Positions 49,930 to 57,766 of a stretch of DNA of 64,000 bases are shown here, piece by piece. How positions within the stretch are numbered: position 1 is the first letter of the stretch; the number at the start of each line of letters is the position of its first letter. Position numbers and translations under genes: made by a program. Source of the stretch: a virus; the IMG/VR virus record IMGVR_UViG_3300044971_003665, positions 120,017 to 184,016 of that record; one strand, written 5' to 3'. Below the pieces are notes generated by a model, which made no database searches, had not been told where the DNA came from, and was given only the letters and a program-made list of their open reading frames with translations.

Positions 49930-51881
49930 CTGAAATGACTGAAACAACAAATCCGAATATTCACTGGGCCTCTGTCGATCCGAGGTTCTTGCAGAAAGTC
50001 GACCGCGTATTCGACGCGTCCCCGACCACCGTATGGGTCGAACTGCTGCAGAACGCCCGCCGCGCCGGGGCCACCCGTGTCACCGTGCATCTGACGGAGG
50101 GGGAGGACGGATGCGCCGCCTGCGTCGTATGCGCGGACAACGGCAAGGGCCTGGAGAGTCCCGCGCCGTTGCTGCGCCTGGCGGGCCGAGGATGGAGCGA
50201 CGAAGTCGAGCACGAGGAAGACCCGGCCGGTATGGGTTTCTTCTGCCTGTCGAACATCCCGAGCGTCTGGGTGAACTCCTGCGACTGGACGGCTGAATTC
50301 ACACCGGCGGCGTTCCGCGGCGAGGTGGGCGTCGAGCAGTTGAAAATCTCGCCTCTGGATGGCTTCTCTGTGGAGTTCGCGTGGGAGTCGCAGAAGGTAG
50401 TCAACCTGAGCGCAGCGCTGATGGAAGCCGCACAGTTCTGCGGGATCCAGGAGGTCAGCGTGCAGATCGACGACCGGCCGGCGACTGTGATCGAGCCCAA
50501 GGACTTCCTGCACGACACTCAGATGCCTGTCCGGGAAGTTCCGGAGCTTGGTGTGCGCATAGGGGCGCGGCATCTCCTCGCCTACCGGTATGACGATCAC
50601 GTGCGGGTTACGCTGAATTTTCGCGGCGTCTCCATCACCTGGGGCAGTGCAGATCTCGGCGAGATCATCCCCAAGCTGCGCCACTGTCACGTCGAGGTGC
50701 AGGTTGACGTGCTCCACACGCGCGTGCTTCAGTTGGTGCTGCCGGCCCGCAATGCGGTGAAACACAACAGTGGACGCGATGCGCTGCTGGAGGAGATCGA
50801 GCGCACGATATACCAGTGGCTGATCGTGCGGCAGACGGTCGACCCCAAGAATACGCACGACCTTCCATACGCGCTCTACCGTCGCGCCAAGGAACGGTTC
50901 GGGCTGGTCATCGAGGAAGCCGGCTTCAACCTAACGGCATACGGCGACGCGGATTACACTGGCCGGGAGCATACGCGCGTGCTAATCGACCCGGCGACGC
51001 GCGCGTGGACCTTCTTGAAGTATCTCATCGGCGAACACAACGCGACCGTAGACCCAGACGCGTGCATCAACGCCTACCGCACGAGAGACGAGATGCGCGG
51101 CTACGCGTGGTATGACAGCATTCCGTTGCTGCTGGGGGCGGTCGTGAAGATCGACGGGAAGGAGATTGCGCAGGAGGATTTGAGCGACCAGTTGGGCAAG
51201 GCGCAGCATCAGCTTGCGGACAACATCGAGGTGGCCCTGCACATGAGTGACGCGCGCACGATCACGATCAACCCAGACGTGATTGTGCTGGGCGACACGA
51301 AGTTTTCTTCGTGGAGTTCTGCTATGGATGAGAACAGCGTCTATCTGCGCGCGACCATCAAGACCGAACCTGATCGCATCGACGACGTCGCAAGAACGCT
51401 GACAGCGGAATTGTTCGAAGCCTACACCGAAGGCGACGGTGACAGTATAGAGGACCAGGAGCGCGAATTCCTCCGTGATGCGACGGTCTGGCTGTTCGAG
51501 TTCTGCGGGCAGATCAAGCGAGCGCTGCGTTACAGGGTGAACGCTGTGATCGACGATATCGATTGGGTTGCACGCAACGAAGGCGTAGTCTGGACTCTGC
51601 GCCACGACGGGCGCAAAGGCAGCCGCTACAACGACAACCGCATCGAGCTGCACAGCTTCCAGCTGTCCGCCGATGAGGATGCGAATCACAAGATGGTGTC
51701 CATACACAAGGACGGCAAGGCGGGGCGGATCGAAGAGCTGGTCTCTGAACAGCCCGTCACGCTGGAGCGTGTCCGTGCCTACCTCGCGAAAGAGCATGGG
51801 ATTGACGCAGCGAACGACCAGTGGTTCGGGGATGTGGTCAGGTCGGCTGTCGACCTGGACGCGTGGGAAAAACGACAATAA
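49926..51881 (+). CDS. Second GHKL-family ATPase, 651 aa
   Basis: The N-terminal ~120 residues carry the GHKL ATP-binding signature: N box ELLQNARRAGAT (Glu39, Asn43), G1 box ADNGKG (~70-75) and G2-like loop EEDPAGMGFFCL (~97-108). Between N box and G1 it has an acidic loop with two Cys (CAACVVC). The remaining ~520 residues are not assigned and do not resemble gyrase, MutL or histidine kinase. It is clearly distinct from the GHKL protein at 31462, since the lid regions differ. The ATG at 49926 is preferred, and 49935 is also in frame. An ATP-gated clamp role is an inference. Confidence 0.7.
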   Translation: MTEMTETTNPNIHWASVDPRFLQKVDRVFDASPTTVWVELLQNARRAGATRVTVHLTEGEDGCAACVVCADNGKGLESPAPLLRLAGRGWSDEVEHEEDPAGMGFFCLSNIPSVWVNSCDWTAEFTPAAFRGEVGVEQLKISPLDGFSVEFAWESQKVVNLSAALMEAAQFCGIQEVSVQIDDRPATVIEPKDFLHDTQMPVREVPELGVRIGARHLLAYRYDDHVRVTLNFRGVSITWGSADLGEIIPKLRHCHVEVQVDVLHTRVLQLVLPARNAVKHNSGRDALLEEIERTIYQWLIVRQTVDPKNTHDLPYALYRRAKERFGLVIEEAGFNLTAYGDADYTGREHTRVLIDPATRAWTFLKYLIGEHNATVDPDACINAYRTRDEMRGYAWYDSIPLLLGAVVKIDGKEIAQEDLSDQLGKAQHQLADNIEVALHMSDARTITINPDVIVLGDTKFSSWSSAMDENSVYLRATIKTEPDRIDDVARTLTAELFEAYTEGDGDSIEDQEREFLRDATVWLFEFCGQIKRALRYRVNAVIDDIDWVARNEGVVWTLRHDGRKGSRYNDNRIELHSFQLSADEDANHKMVSIHKDGKAGRIEELVSEQPVTLERVRAYLAKEHGIDAANDQWFGDVVRSAVDLDAWEKRQ

Positions 51882-51891
51882 AAAAACTCCA

Positions 51892-52578
51892 ATGAATGAA
51901 AATATAGCCCTCACGGGCACACCAGAAGAGAGCACCCGATTCGTAACGCCACAGGCACTGCGCGAGTTCGTCGAGTGGGCTTCGGAAATCTTCGCAAGGT
52001 ATACGAGCCTGAAGCCCGACGCCGGCGATACTCCGGAGGTGCAGGAAGAGACCGCGGAGAGCATACAGAGAGACCAGGCGTATCTGGACGCCTTCGTCGC
52101 GGCGTGCAAGGAAGCGCAAGACACACAGCAGCGCGCGTTGGAAACGTCCAGGCGTATCGACCTCGAGGAAAACCAGCGCAAAAATAATGTCGCGCTGGGT
52201 ATGCTCATGGCCGCGGCCGACGAACTGAGGAAGGAGCGCGACGCATTCAAAGCCGACCTCGACAGAGTCAGCAGCAAGCCGAGCTCGTCGCCTTCAGTTG
52301 ACCCTGTCCCCGGCTGGCTGTGGAAGCAGCTGGGTGGCTTAGCCGCCGAGCGGGACGCAGCCCGCGCCGAACTCGTCGTCCTTGGCAGTGCGTGCGACAA
52401 ATTCAGGATCGCGGAGAGCGCGATGCGCATCGAGCGCGACGCGGCGAAGCGGGAACTCGCGGAGATGAGTGCCGCGCTGGACGCGGTATTGCGAGAGCGC
52501 AACTGGTGGCGCGATCATCCATACGCCGACCGGCGGCGCAGTCGGTCTTCCACCACCGACGGGGAGGCACAAGCGTGA
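51892..52578 (+). CDS. Coiled-coil protein, 228 aa
   Basis: Long helical stretches of Glu, Arg, Ala, Leu in heptad-like order cover residues ~20-120 and ~150-205. The C-terminal 25 residues are basic and Ser-rich. It follows the GHKL gene after a short A-rich leader (CAATAAAAAAACTCCA), so co-transcription is likely. Not recognised. Confidence 0.6.
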   Translation: MNENIALTGTPEESTRFVTPQALREFVEWASEIFARYTSLKPDAGDTPEVQEETAESIQRDQAYLDAFVAACKEAQDTQQRALETSRRIDLEENQRKNNVALGMLMAAADELRKERDAFKADLDRVSSKPSSSPSVDPVPGWLWKQLGGLAAERDAARAELVVLGSACDKFRIAESAMRIERDAAKRELAEMSAALDAVLRERNWWRDHPYADRRRSRSSTTDGEAQA

Positions 52579-52817
52579 AGGACCCTGACGTAGCGAAGCG
52601 CGCTGCCGAGCGGGTCAGCGCCCTGCTGGAGGTCGTCAATGCCCAGCATCCCGGCGAATCGCTGGACGCGCTGATACATGACTGCGCCTCGGAGCAGGCG
52701 TCCGCCGTCAACAACAACGGCCAGCCGGCGCAGGTGGAATACCTGCTGACGAACGGCTGGACCGCCGAGGACATCCTCGGGCGGCTGCGCATCCAGAAAG
52801 AGGAGGAGGCGGTATGA
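52575..52817 (+). CDS. Small hypothetical protein, 80 aa
   Basis: It starts at GTG 52575 (GTGA overlap). Mostly helical, acidic, with a single Cys. Ends in an ATGA overlap. Function unknown. Confidence 0.5.
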   Translation: MKDPDVAKRAAERVSALLEVVNAQHPGESLDALIHDCASEQASAVNNNGQPAQVEYLLTNGWTAEDILGRLRIQKEEEAV

Positions 52818-53062
52818 CCGATCAGGAATACGCGAATTGGCGCGATAGGGATGGAGCGCTGTGGGCGAGCTTTCTGCATGGCACCATGGATCCGATCGTC
52901 ATCATGGGCATCCCAGCCGGACGCCCTGAAAACCGCTTCATCGAGGGGATCGTCATTCAAAGCGCGACGGCCCTCTATCCGGTGGGCTACGTGTCGTTCG
53001 CGTGGACCGCGGAAGCGTTCGAGTTCGTAGATGGCGAAATCTCATTCAGACCAATCCTATGA
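52814..53062 (+). CDS. Small hypothetical protein, 82 aa
   Basis: An aromatic-rich acidic protein (EYANWRDRDGALWASF, then SFAWTAEAFEFVD). Coupled by 4-base overlaps. Not recognised. Confidence 0.5.
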   Translation: MTDQEYANWRDRDGALWASFLHGTMDPIVIMGIPAGRPENRFIEGIVIQSATALYPVGYVSFAWTAEAFEFVDGEISFRPIL

Positions 53063-53295
53063 TTACAAGTCGCGGAAACCCAGACGGACCGTTCCCCAAC
53101 GGGAAAGAGCAGGAGGTCGTGCATCTGCGCATCGGCGTCGATCAACACGACCCTAGGAAAGGCGGGCGACCGCTGTGCAACAACCGCACGTGGAACCTGC
53201 TCTGGACCAACCTGCGCACCGAGGTCACATGCCCGACGTGCCGGGATTACATCGACGGCGACCGCGAGGACGCCCATCTCAACCATGAATACTGA
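53059..53295 (+). CDS. Small zinc-binding-like protein, 78 aa
   Basis: CPTC near residue 60 with a further upstream Cys (RPLCNN) and two His residues close to the C terminus (AHLNHEY) might form a zinc site. It resembles small conserved phage proteins that carry a VHLRxG-type strand. Overlaps the next gene by 11 bases. Confidence 0.5.
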   Translation: MITSRGNPDGPFPNGKEQEVVHLRIGVDQHDPRKGGRPLCNNRTWNLLWTNLRTEVTCPTCRDYIDGDREDAHLNHEY

Positions 53296-53779
53296 CCCCA
53301 TCATCCCGTGCCCGACCTGCGAGGGCTTCTTGACCGAAAAACCAGGCGGCGCTGCCTGCAAGCACTGCGAGGTGTTGAACCCCTACTGGGAGATGTCGGA
53401 GCGCCGCAAAGCTGATCGCGCGAAGATGCTCGCGCTCATGATCAGGATGTGCGACGCGCTGAAGGTGCCGTTCACGATTGAGCGCGAGCTGAACCGACGC
53501 GCGGAGATCCGCATCACCGGCCCGACAGGCTTGTCCGCGACGCTCGACTTCGACGGGAAGTCCTGCCAGCCGGACACGTTCGTGGTGAGCTGGCACATGG
53601 ACATTGGCCCTGCTTACGACAGGGAGACCATCATCCGGGCGGACTTCTGCGAGGATCCGGAGGCGCGCAACCCGTTTCACAAGCGGAAGGCGACGGACGT
53701 GTGCCGCGGGTTCGACCAACTGATCGTCCTGATGAGCCGACGGCTGCAGCGCATCGCTGACGGCACGGCCACGGAGTAA
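53285..53779 (+). CDS. Zinc-ribbon-like protein, 164 aa
   Basis: N-terminal CPTC (9-12) and CKHC (26-29) make a zinc ribbon, followed by a helical section (RRKADRAKMLALMIRM) and a beta-rich C-terminal domain. It lies 32 bases before the sigma-like gene. Function unknown. Confidence 0.55.
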   Translation: MNTDPIIPCPTCEGFLTEKPGGAACKHCEVLNPYWEMSERRKADRAKMLALMIRMCDALKVPFTIERELNRRAEIRITGPTGLSATLDFDGKSCQPDTFVVSWHMDIGPAYDRETIIRADFCEDPEARNPFHKRKATDVCRGFDQLIVLMSRRLQRIADGTATE

Positions 53780-53811
53780 GCAGCGAGGAGAATCAACAAA
53801 CGCGAACTCAA

Positions 53812-54708
53812 ATGATCGCATCAACGTCAGACATGAGCACGAACGCAGCCAACGAGAAACCGAAAAGCAAGCTTCCAGATGGGCGCGGGAATCCAGCCTA
53901 CCATGTCTGGTATGCTCGTAATGTCCTCGGAGTCAAACCTCGCAAGCCACGCGCCGAAGGTGCTCCTCCCTGCCTGGTCGACGGTAAGCAGAATCCCGCA
54001 TATCAGCGCTGGTATTACCGCAAGAAGCATCCAAATGCGAGAATGCGCCAACCGTTGAAATACGGCATACCTTCTAGGATCAACGGTAAACGAAACCCCG
54101 AGTACACGCGTCGATACAACCAGTCCGAGAGCGGCCTGGCTGCAGCCGCAAAACGCCGCGAAAAGCCCATCGCTGAAGGCAGGCCTCCAGCAAATAGGGG
54201 TCTCAAGTGCGCTTACTGCGAGGTGCGCGCGACTGGAGTGCCGGTCAAGAACGGAGTCATCATCCACGGACCCCGCAGCAAGGGCCATAGCCGCGGAAAG
54301 AGCCAGCGTGTTGGTATGTTCATCTGTCGCGAATGCTGTCCCGATGGACGACTGACTCCAGACCGCGCTCAGGAACGCATCAGAACTCATACCCGCATCG
54401 TGTCAGGCGAACTCCCGGAAGGACCGCTCACATTCGCCCGCCCGCTGCGTGCCGCCAGAGACGTAGCAGCGGAGGAGTATCGGGAGCCTGTAGCGCTGGA
54501 ATTGCTGGAGGAGAGCCTGTCCGAACTCGACGCGCGCGCACGTCTCATAATACGGATGCGCGCTGATGGATTCTCGCTCGATGAGGTCGGGACAAAGGTT
54601 GGCCTCACACGGGAGCGCATCAGGCAGATCCAAAACGAAGCGTCTCTCAAGTTGCGGAAGATCTTGCGCAAACGTGAACGCGAACTCGACAACCCAACAC
54701 AGCAATGA
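53812..54708 (+). CDS. Sigma70 region-4 protein with novel N-terminal repeats, 298 aa
   Basis: Residues ~228-290 match sigma70 region 4: SLSELDARARLIIRMRADG, then LDEVGTKVGLTRERIRQIQ and LKLRKIL. The recognition helix TRERIRQIQ is well kept. There is no region 2, so it cannot melt a promoter as sigma70 does. The N-terminal 120 residues hold three repeats of the form GxxNPAYxxWYxR (around residues 22, 58 and 91). Between them and region 4 are four Cys residues (CAYC ~136, CRECC ~170). It could recruit a polymerase to -35-like sites. The Met at 53833 is an alternative start. It ends in a 4-base overlap. Confidence 0.75.
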   Translation: MIASTSDMSTNAANEKPKSKLPDGRGNPAYHVWYARNVLGVKPRKPRAEGAPPCLVDGKQNPAYQRWYYRKKHPNARMRQPLKYGIPSRINGKRNPEYTRRYNQSESGLAAAAKRREKPIAEGRPPANRGLKCAYCEVRATGVPVKNGVIIHGPRSKGHSRGKSQRVGMFICRECCPDGRLTPDRAQERIRTHTRIVSGELPEGPLTFARPLRAARDVAAEEYREPVALELLEESLSELDARARLIIRMRADGFSLDEVGTKVGLTRERIRQIQNEASLKLRKILRKRERELDNPTQQ

Positions 54709-55295
54709 AAGTAATTCAGCTCAGCGGAGCCATGTGGGGCTTCATGCAGTCCATGTACAACCTGTCGACGGACATGCCGCCCAAGGGAGTGACTACGTCA
54801 CAGGGCGACCACGTGTTCCCCATCAAGGGCAGGCCCGATCGCATCGCGGCCGGCATCGCCACGCCCTACGGGTGGCGGGTCGACGACGACGCCAAGGAGC
54901 ATCACTACGCGTTCCTCTCGGAAGGGATGCGCAACGGGCGACCACTGATCAGTGGCGACAACGAGTCATCCGCGTTCTACCCGGAGCGGCTGTTCATCTG
55001 GGGCGACGACAACGAGGGCAACGACCTGACGCACGAGGAGCTGCTGGCGGCGCTGGGGCCCATCCTGCGACGCGGCAGCGCCGGCTTCTGGCATCCGACC
55101 AGGGTGTGGCGTGGCTACCGCGCCGGCCTGCCGACGTTCTACCGGGCGCTGCGGGCGCACACGGACATCGGCGAGACGTGGTATGGGGCGATGACGACGC
55201 TGGCCGGCAAGCTGCCGGAGGGCTGCCAGTGGACGCCCTACGAGCACCACGGGCAGCTGCTGATCATGAACGAGCTGGCGGAGGTGAAGGCATGA
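54705..55295 (+). CDS. Hypothetical protein, 196 aa
   Basis: A soluble mixed protein beginning MKVIQLSGAMWGFMQ, with a Trp/Tyr-rich centre (FWHPTRVWRGYRAGLPTF). Coupled to the sigma-like gene and the next gene by 4-base overlaps. No motif. Confidence 0.6.
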   Translation: MKVIQLSGAMWGFMQSMYNLSTDMPPKGVTTSQGDHVFPIKGRPDRIAAGIATPYGWRVDDDAKEHHYAFLSEGMRNGRPLISGDNESSAFYPERLFIWGDDNEGNDLTHEELLAALGPILRRGSAGFWHPTRVWRGYRAGLPTFYRALRAHTDIGETWYGAMTTLAGKLPEGCQWTPYEHHGQLLIMNELAEVKA

Positions 55296-55456
55296 ACGAG
55301 CACATCGTGAAGTTGGATTGTGCAGAGAGGGAAGCTCTGCGCAGCTGGCTGGCGAACCCGAACGGCGCACTGAGCGAGCACAAACGAGAGACCACATTCG
55401 AGGAGCGCGCGCGCTGGGCAAGTGCCCGGCAGGAGTATCCCGATGGAGACTGGTGA
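55292..55456 (+). CDS. Small hypothetical protein, 54 aa
   Basis: A short acidic helical protein (LDCAEREALRSWLANP). It overlaps the following gene by 14 bases. Not recognised. Confidence 0.45.
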   Translation: MNEHIVKLDCAEREALRSWLANPNGALSEHKRETTFEERARWASARQEYPDGDW

Positions 55457-55649
55457 GCCGGCCACACTGCCGGTGTGCTACCGAAACTGGCGCGGCGTCG
55501 AGCGATGCCGGGAAATCCGTCCGGTGCGCATCTTTTGGGGCCGCACAGAGTGGCACCCGGAGGACCAGTGGCTGCTCGAAGCCGTGGACACCGAGGACGG
55601 TCAGATGAAACAATTCGCGTTGAAGGACTGCGACTTCGTGCGACGTTGA
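55443..55649 (+). CDS. Small hypothetical protein, 68 aa
   Basis: A small protein with two Cys and an aromatic centre (RPVRIFWGRTEWHPEDQWLL), a pattern seen in small conserved phage proteins of unknown function. Its stop codon lies at the base of the structured element at 55645. Confidence 0.5.
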   Translation: METGEPATLPVCYRNWRGVERCREIRPVRIFWGRTEWHPEDQWLLEAVDTEDGQMKQFALKDCDFVRR

Positions 55650-55774
55650 AGTGTGGAGTGAGTTGCCCGGCATTCACGCCGGCGAACGCTCAAGACAAAA
55701 TCTTGGTGGAAAGGCGTGCGCCGCAGTCGCCCATTTCATGGGAGGGGCGGGGCGACTCACTCCCACACTTCAAC
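55645..55774 (+). ncRNA. Structured non-coding element with a 24-bp closing stem
   Basis: GTTGAAGTGTGGAGTGAGTT plus GCCC (55645-55668) pairs with 55750-55774 (GGGCGACTCACTCCCACACT plus TCAAC) in a 24-bp stem containing one bulged C and one G-U pair. The 81 bases between form smaller hairpins, such as CCGGC/GCCGG (around 55667-55682). No convincing gene lies in 55650-55802. This could be a structured RNA, a processing site or a small mobile element. No terminator T-tract follows. Confidence 0.5.
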
Positions 55775-55802
55775 GGCGGGACCACACTCAGAAATCAAAA
55801 CC

Positions 55803-56132
55803 ATGTTTATCATCAAACCCCTGCAGATCGCAAAGAACGGACAACCCACCGGACGCTGGCGCCTGACCGCAACCAGCGACGAAGACGGCGGCGGACCATA
55901 CGGCGACGAGTCTCACGACCACGGCTCGTCTGCTGAAGCTCTGCACTGCCCGACGTGCCAGAACTACTGCGCGGGTTGGGCCGGCATGCCGATGCCTGCC
56001 CAACGCCAAGCGTCAATCACGACGCACAGCGCCGGAGTGTTGCTGCAACCCCCGGGCTCGCCGCTGCCTGACCGCTGGTGGCGCAACATCACCTCGGTGT
56101 CCACCGGGCAGCCGTCGGAGGCCGGCGAATGA
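55803..56132 (+). CDS. Hypothetical protein, 109 aa
   Basis: The first gene after the structured element, starting at ATG 55803 behind an A/C-rich leader (CTCAGAAATCAAAAC). The product is beta-rich at the N terminus (MFIIKPLQIAKNGQP), with CPTC near residue 50 and a Pro/Gly-rich C-terminal half. Not recognised. Confidence 0.5.
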   Translation: MFIIKPLQIAKNGQPTGRWRLTATSDEDGGGPYGDESHDHGSSAEALHCPTCQNYCAGWAGMPMPAQRQASITTHSAGVLLQPPGSPLPDRWWRNITSVSTGQPSEAGE

Positions 56133-56410
56133 ACACGGCCACAATCATCATCGGGAACGAAGAGCTCGAAATGCGGGAGTGCGTGCCGCATTACTGGAAG
56201 AGCGTAATCAGCATCGCCGGGAAGAGCTTCCACGTGGAGGCTGTCGAAGTCGTTGCAGGAGGAGCCGTCCGCGGAGCTGTCCACGAAGCGGTCAACGACG
56301 ACTGGAACTACTGGTTGGAGAACCTGGAAAATATGTGCGGCAGCAAACTGGAGACCGTCCTGATCGGCGGGCGTGAATGCGTTCTGGCCATCACACCCTA
56401 CGGAGCATGA
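56129..56410 (+). CDS. Small hypothetical protein, 93 aa
   Basis: A beta-rich protein (MNTATIIIGNEELEMRECVP) with a helical C terminus. Coupled by 4-base overlaps. Function unknown. Confidence 0.5.
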   Translation: MNTATIIIGNEELEMRECVPHYWKSVISIAGKSFHVEAVEVVAGGAVRGAVHEAVNDDWNYWLENLENMCGSKLETVLIGGRECVLAITPYGA

Positions 56411-57234
56411 GCACCAAAACCACAATGACTACCAAAACCACAATGACTACACTCGACCCACGCGCGCACAAACTGCGCGAAATCCTCGCCGTCGCGGCGA
56501 ACATCAGGAGGAAAGACGACATCGATCGGATCGACTTGTCAGCCGACATCAAGAGCAGCCTCCGGCTGGACGCAATCGACATCACGACGGCGAGTCGTGA
56601 CATCTACAAGGAGTTCGGCGTGGACATCCAGCTCATCGACGCATGCGGCAACGACGTCCTGGCACTGCTGCGCATGAGGCTGGGGCCGGCCGAGCCGATG
56701 CACGGGCTGCTGCTGCATCTGACCGATGACCAGTTCATCGCGCGTTACCGCCCGGAGCAGACCCCGGAAGGCGACGGCGTCCGACAGCGCGACTGGACTG
56801 ATGCGGACGACCTGCGCGCCCTCAACGAAGCGGTCAAAGAGAACCGTGTTTGGACGGCGATGGATGACGACGACGGGGAGTTCTGCATCGTGAACGGTAT
56901 GCACTTCGTCAACCGGCTCTACTACATCATCACCGGGAAGCCGGCGGAGAACCCGGACTGGGTCATCCAGGTACAGGACCCGGATGAGAGTCCGCGCGTC
57001 CTGCTCGAAGTGGACTGGGATCTGACGAACGATGGCGACGACCCGAACCCCGATGGAGTTGATGTGGTCGACCCGCCCAAGCAGGTCGTCGTGCGTCTGT
57101 GGGACGTGGAGACGGGCATGGAGGATGCGATGGCGGACGACAGCGCGGTGTCGGACTGGCTGTCCGACGAGTATGGGTTCTGCGTGAACTCGTTCAAGGT
57201 CGTGCGGGTGCTGGCGCCGGGGGAGGAGGTATGA
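56407..57234 (+). CDS. Protein with N-terminal ACP-like domain, 275 aa
   Basis: Residues ~18-95 look like an acyl carrier protein fold: a first helix (HKLREILAVAANI), a loop, then a helix 2 segment SLRLDAIDITT where the DSL motif would be, and EFGVDIQLIDACGNDVLALL. The phosphopantetheine serine is replaced by Ala (DAI), so it cannot carry an acyl group. The remaining 180 residues are unassigned and acidic. The first codons contain an 18-base tandem repeat with two in-frame ATGs. A second ACP-like gene lies ~300 bases downstream. Confidence 0.5.
   Translation: MSTKTTMTTKTTMTTLDPRAHKLREILAVAANIRRKDDIDRIDLSADIKSSLRLDAIDITTASRDIYKEFGVDIQLIDACGNDVLALLRMRLGPAEPMHGLLLHLTDDQFIARYRPEQTPEGDGVRQRDWTDADDLRALNEAVKENRVWTAMDDDDGEFCIVNGMHFVNRLYYIITGKPAENPDWVIQVQDPDESPRVLLEVDWDLTNDGDDPNPDGVDVVDPPKQVVVRLWDVETGMEDAMADDSAVSDWLSDEYGFCVNSFKVVRVLAPGEEV
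56413..56448 (+). repeat. 18-base tandem repeat at the start of the 56407 gene
   Basis: ACCAAAACCACAATGACT occurs twice (56413-56430 and 56431-56448). Each copy contains an ATG in the frame of the gene, so ribosomes could start at three ATGs. Confidence 0.9.
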
Positions 57235-57470
57235 CGACGAAACGCAGCGTTCCACGCGACAAGAACGGCCGCAAAATGGCGAAGGGATGGGTGCCTCATG
57301 CTACGGACGATCTGAACGACGCCGTCTTGCGTCAGAAATTGATCGCCACCGGGCTGAACGTCGGGTTTTGCGAAAGGGGGCCGGAAGCCTCGGCGAAGCG
57401 CAAGAGGCTGCGCAAGCTCACGAAGATTGCGCGCCTCGAAGCGGACGCGACAGGGGAGGAGACCTGGTGA
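57231..57470 (+). CDS. Small basic protein, 79 aa
   Basis: A basic protein (TTKRSVPRDKNGRKMAKGW, then KRKRLRKLTKIARL) of the kind that may bind nucleic acid. Overlaps the previous gene by 4 bases. Not recognised. Confidence 0.5.
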   Translation: MTTKRSVPRDKNGRKMAKGWVPHATDDLNDAVLRQKLIATGLNVGFCERGPEASAKRKRLRKLTKIARLEADATGEETW

Positions 57471-57529
57471 CGCTGCGAGTGGGTGAAATTCAAACTGTCG
57501 GCGTTGACCGCCGCAACAATACCATCACA

Positions 57530-57766
57530 ATGACAAAAAACTACCGCACCGACGCCATCAGAATCCTGAGCGAGTTCACCGGCGAGTCCGAAGCCGCCGT
57601 CGCGAAAGTCAACAAGCTGACCGACATCGGAATTGACGAGCACGACGACGTGGACGTCCTCATGGCCTTCGAGGATGAATACGACATCATCATATCCGAG
57701 GACGAAGAGCGTTTCTTCAAAACCATCGACGACATCGTCGCGTTCCTCGAAAAAATCGAAGCATGA
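57530..57766 (+). CDS. ACP-like protein lacking the phosphopantetheine serine, 78 aa
   Basis: At 78 residues it has the size of an acyl carrier protein. Helix 1 (residues 6-17) is followed by LTDIGIDEHDDVDVLMAF (30-47), matching L-x-x-x-G-x-D-S-L-D-x-V-E-L, then EDEYDIIISEDEE and TIDDIVAFLEKI. The modifiable Ser is replaced by Glu37 (D-E-H-D), so no phosphopantetheine can be attached. The ATG at 57530 sits behind a CAACAATACCATCACA leader. GTG 57467 is a less likely start. Its job might be binding a host enzyme that recognises ACP. Confidence 0.6.
   Translation: MTKNYRTDAIRILSEFTGESEAAVAKVNKLTDIGIDEHDDVDVLMAFEDEYDIIISEDEERFFKTIDDIVAFLEKIEA

Noticed and set aside
50982-52502. 506-codon minus-strand frame opposite the second GHKL gene
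   Set aside because: The opposite + strand carries the GHKL motifs and the coiled-coil gene; the minus frame is Arg/Ser-rich with no recognisable motif.
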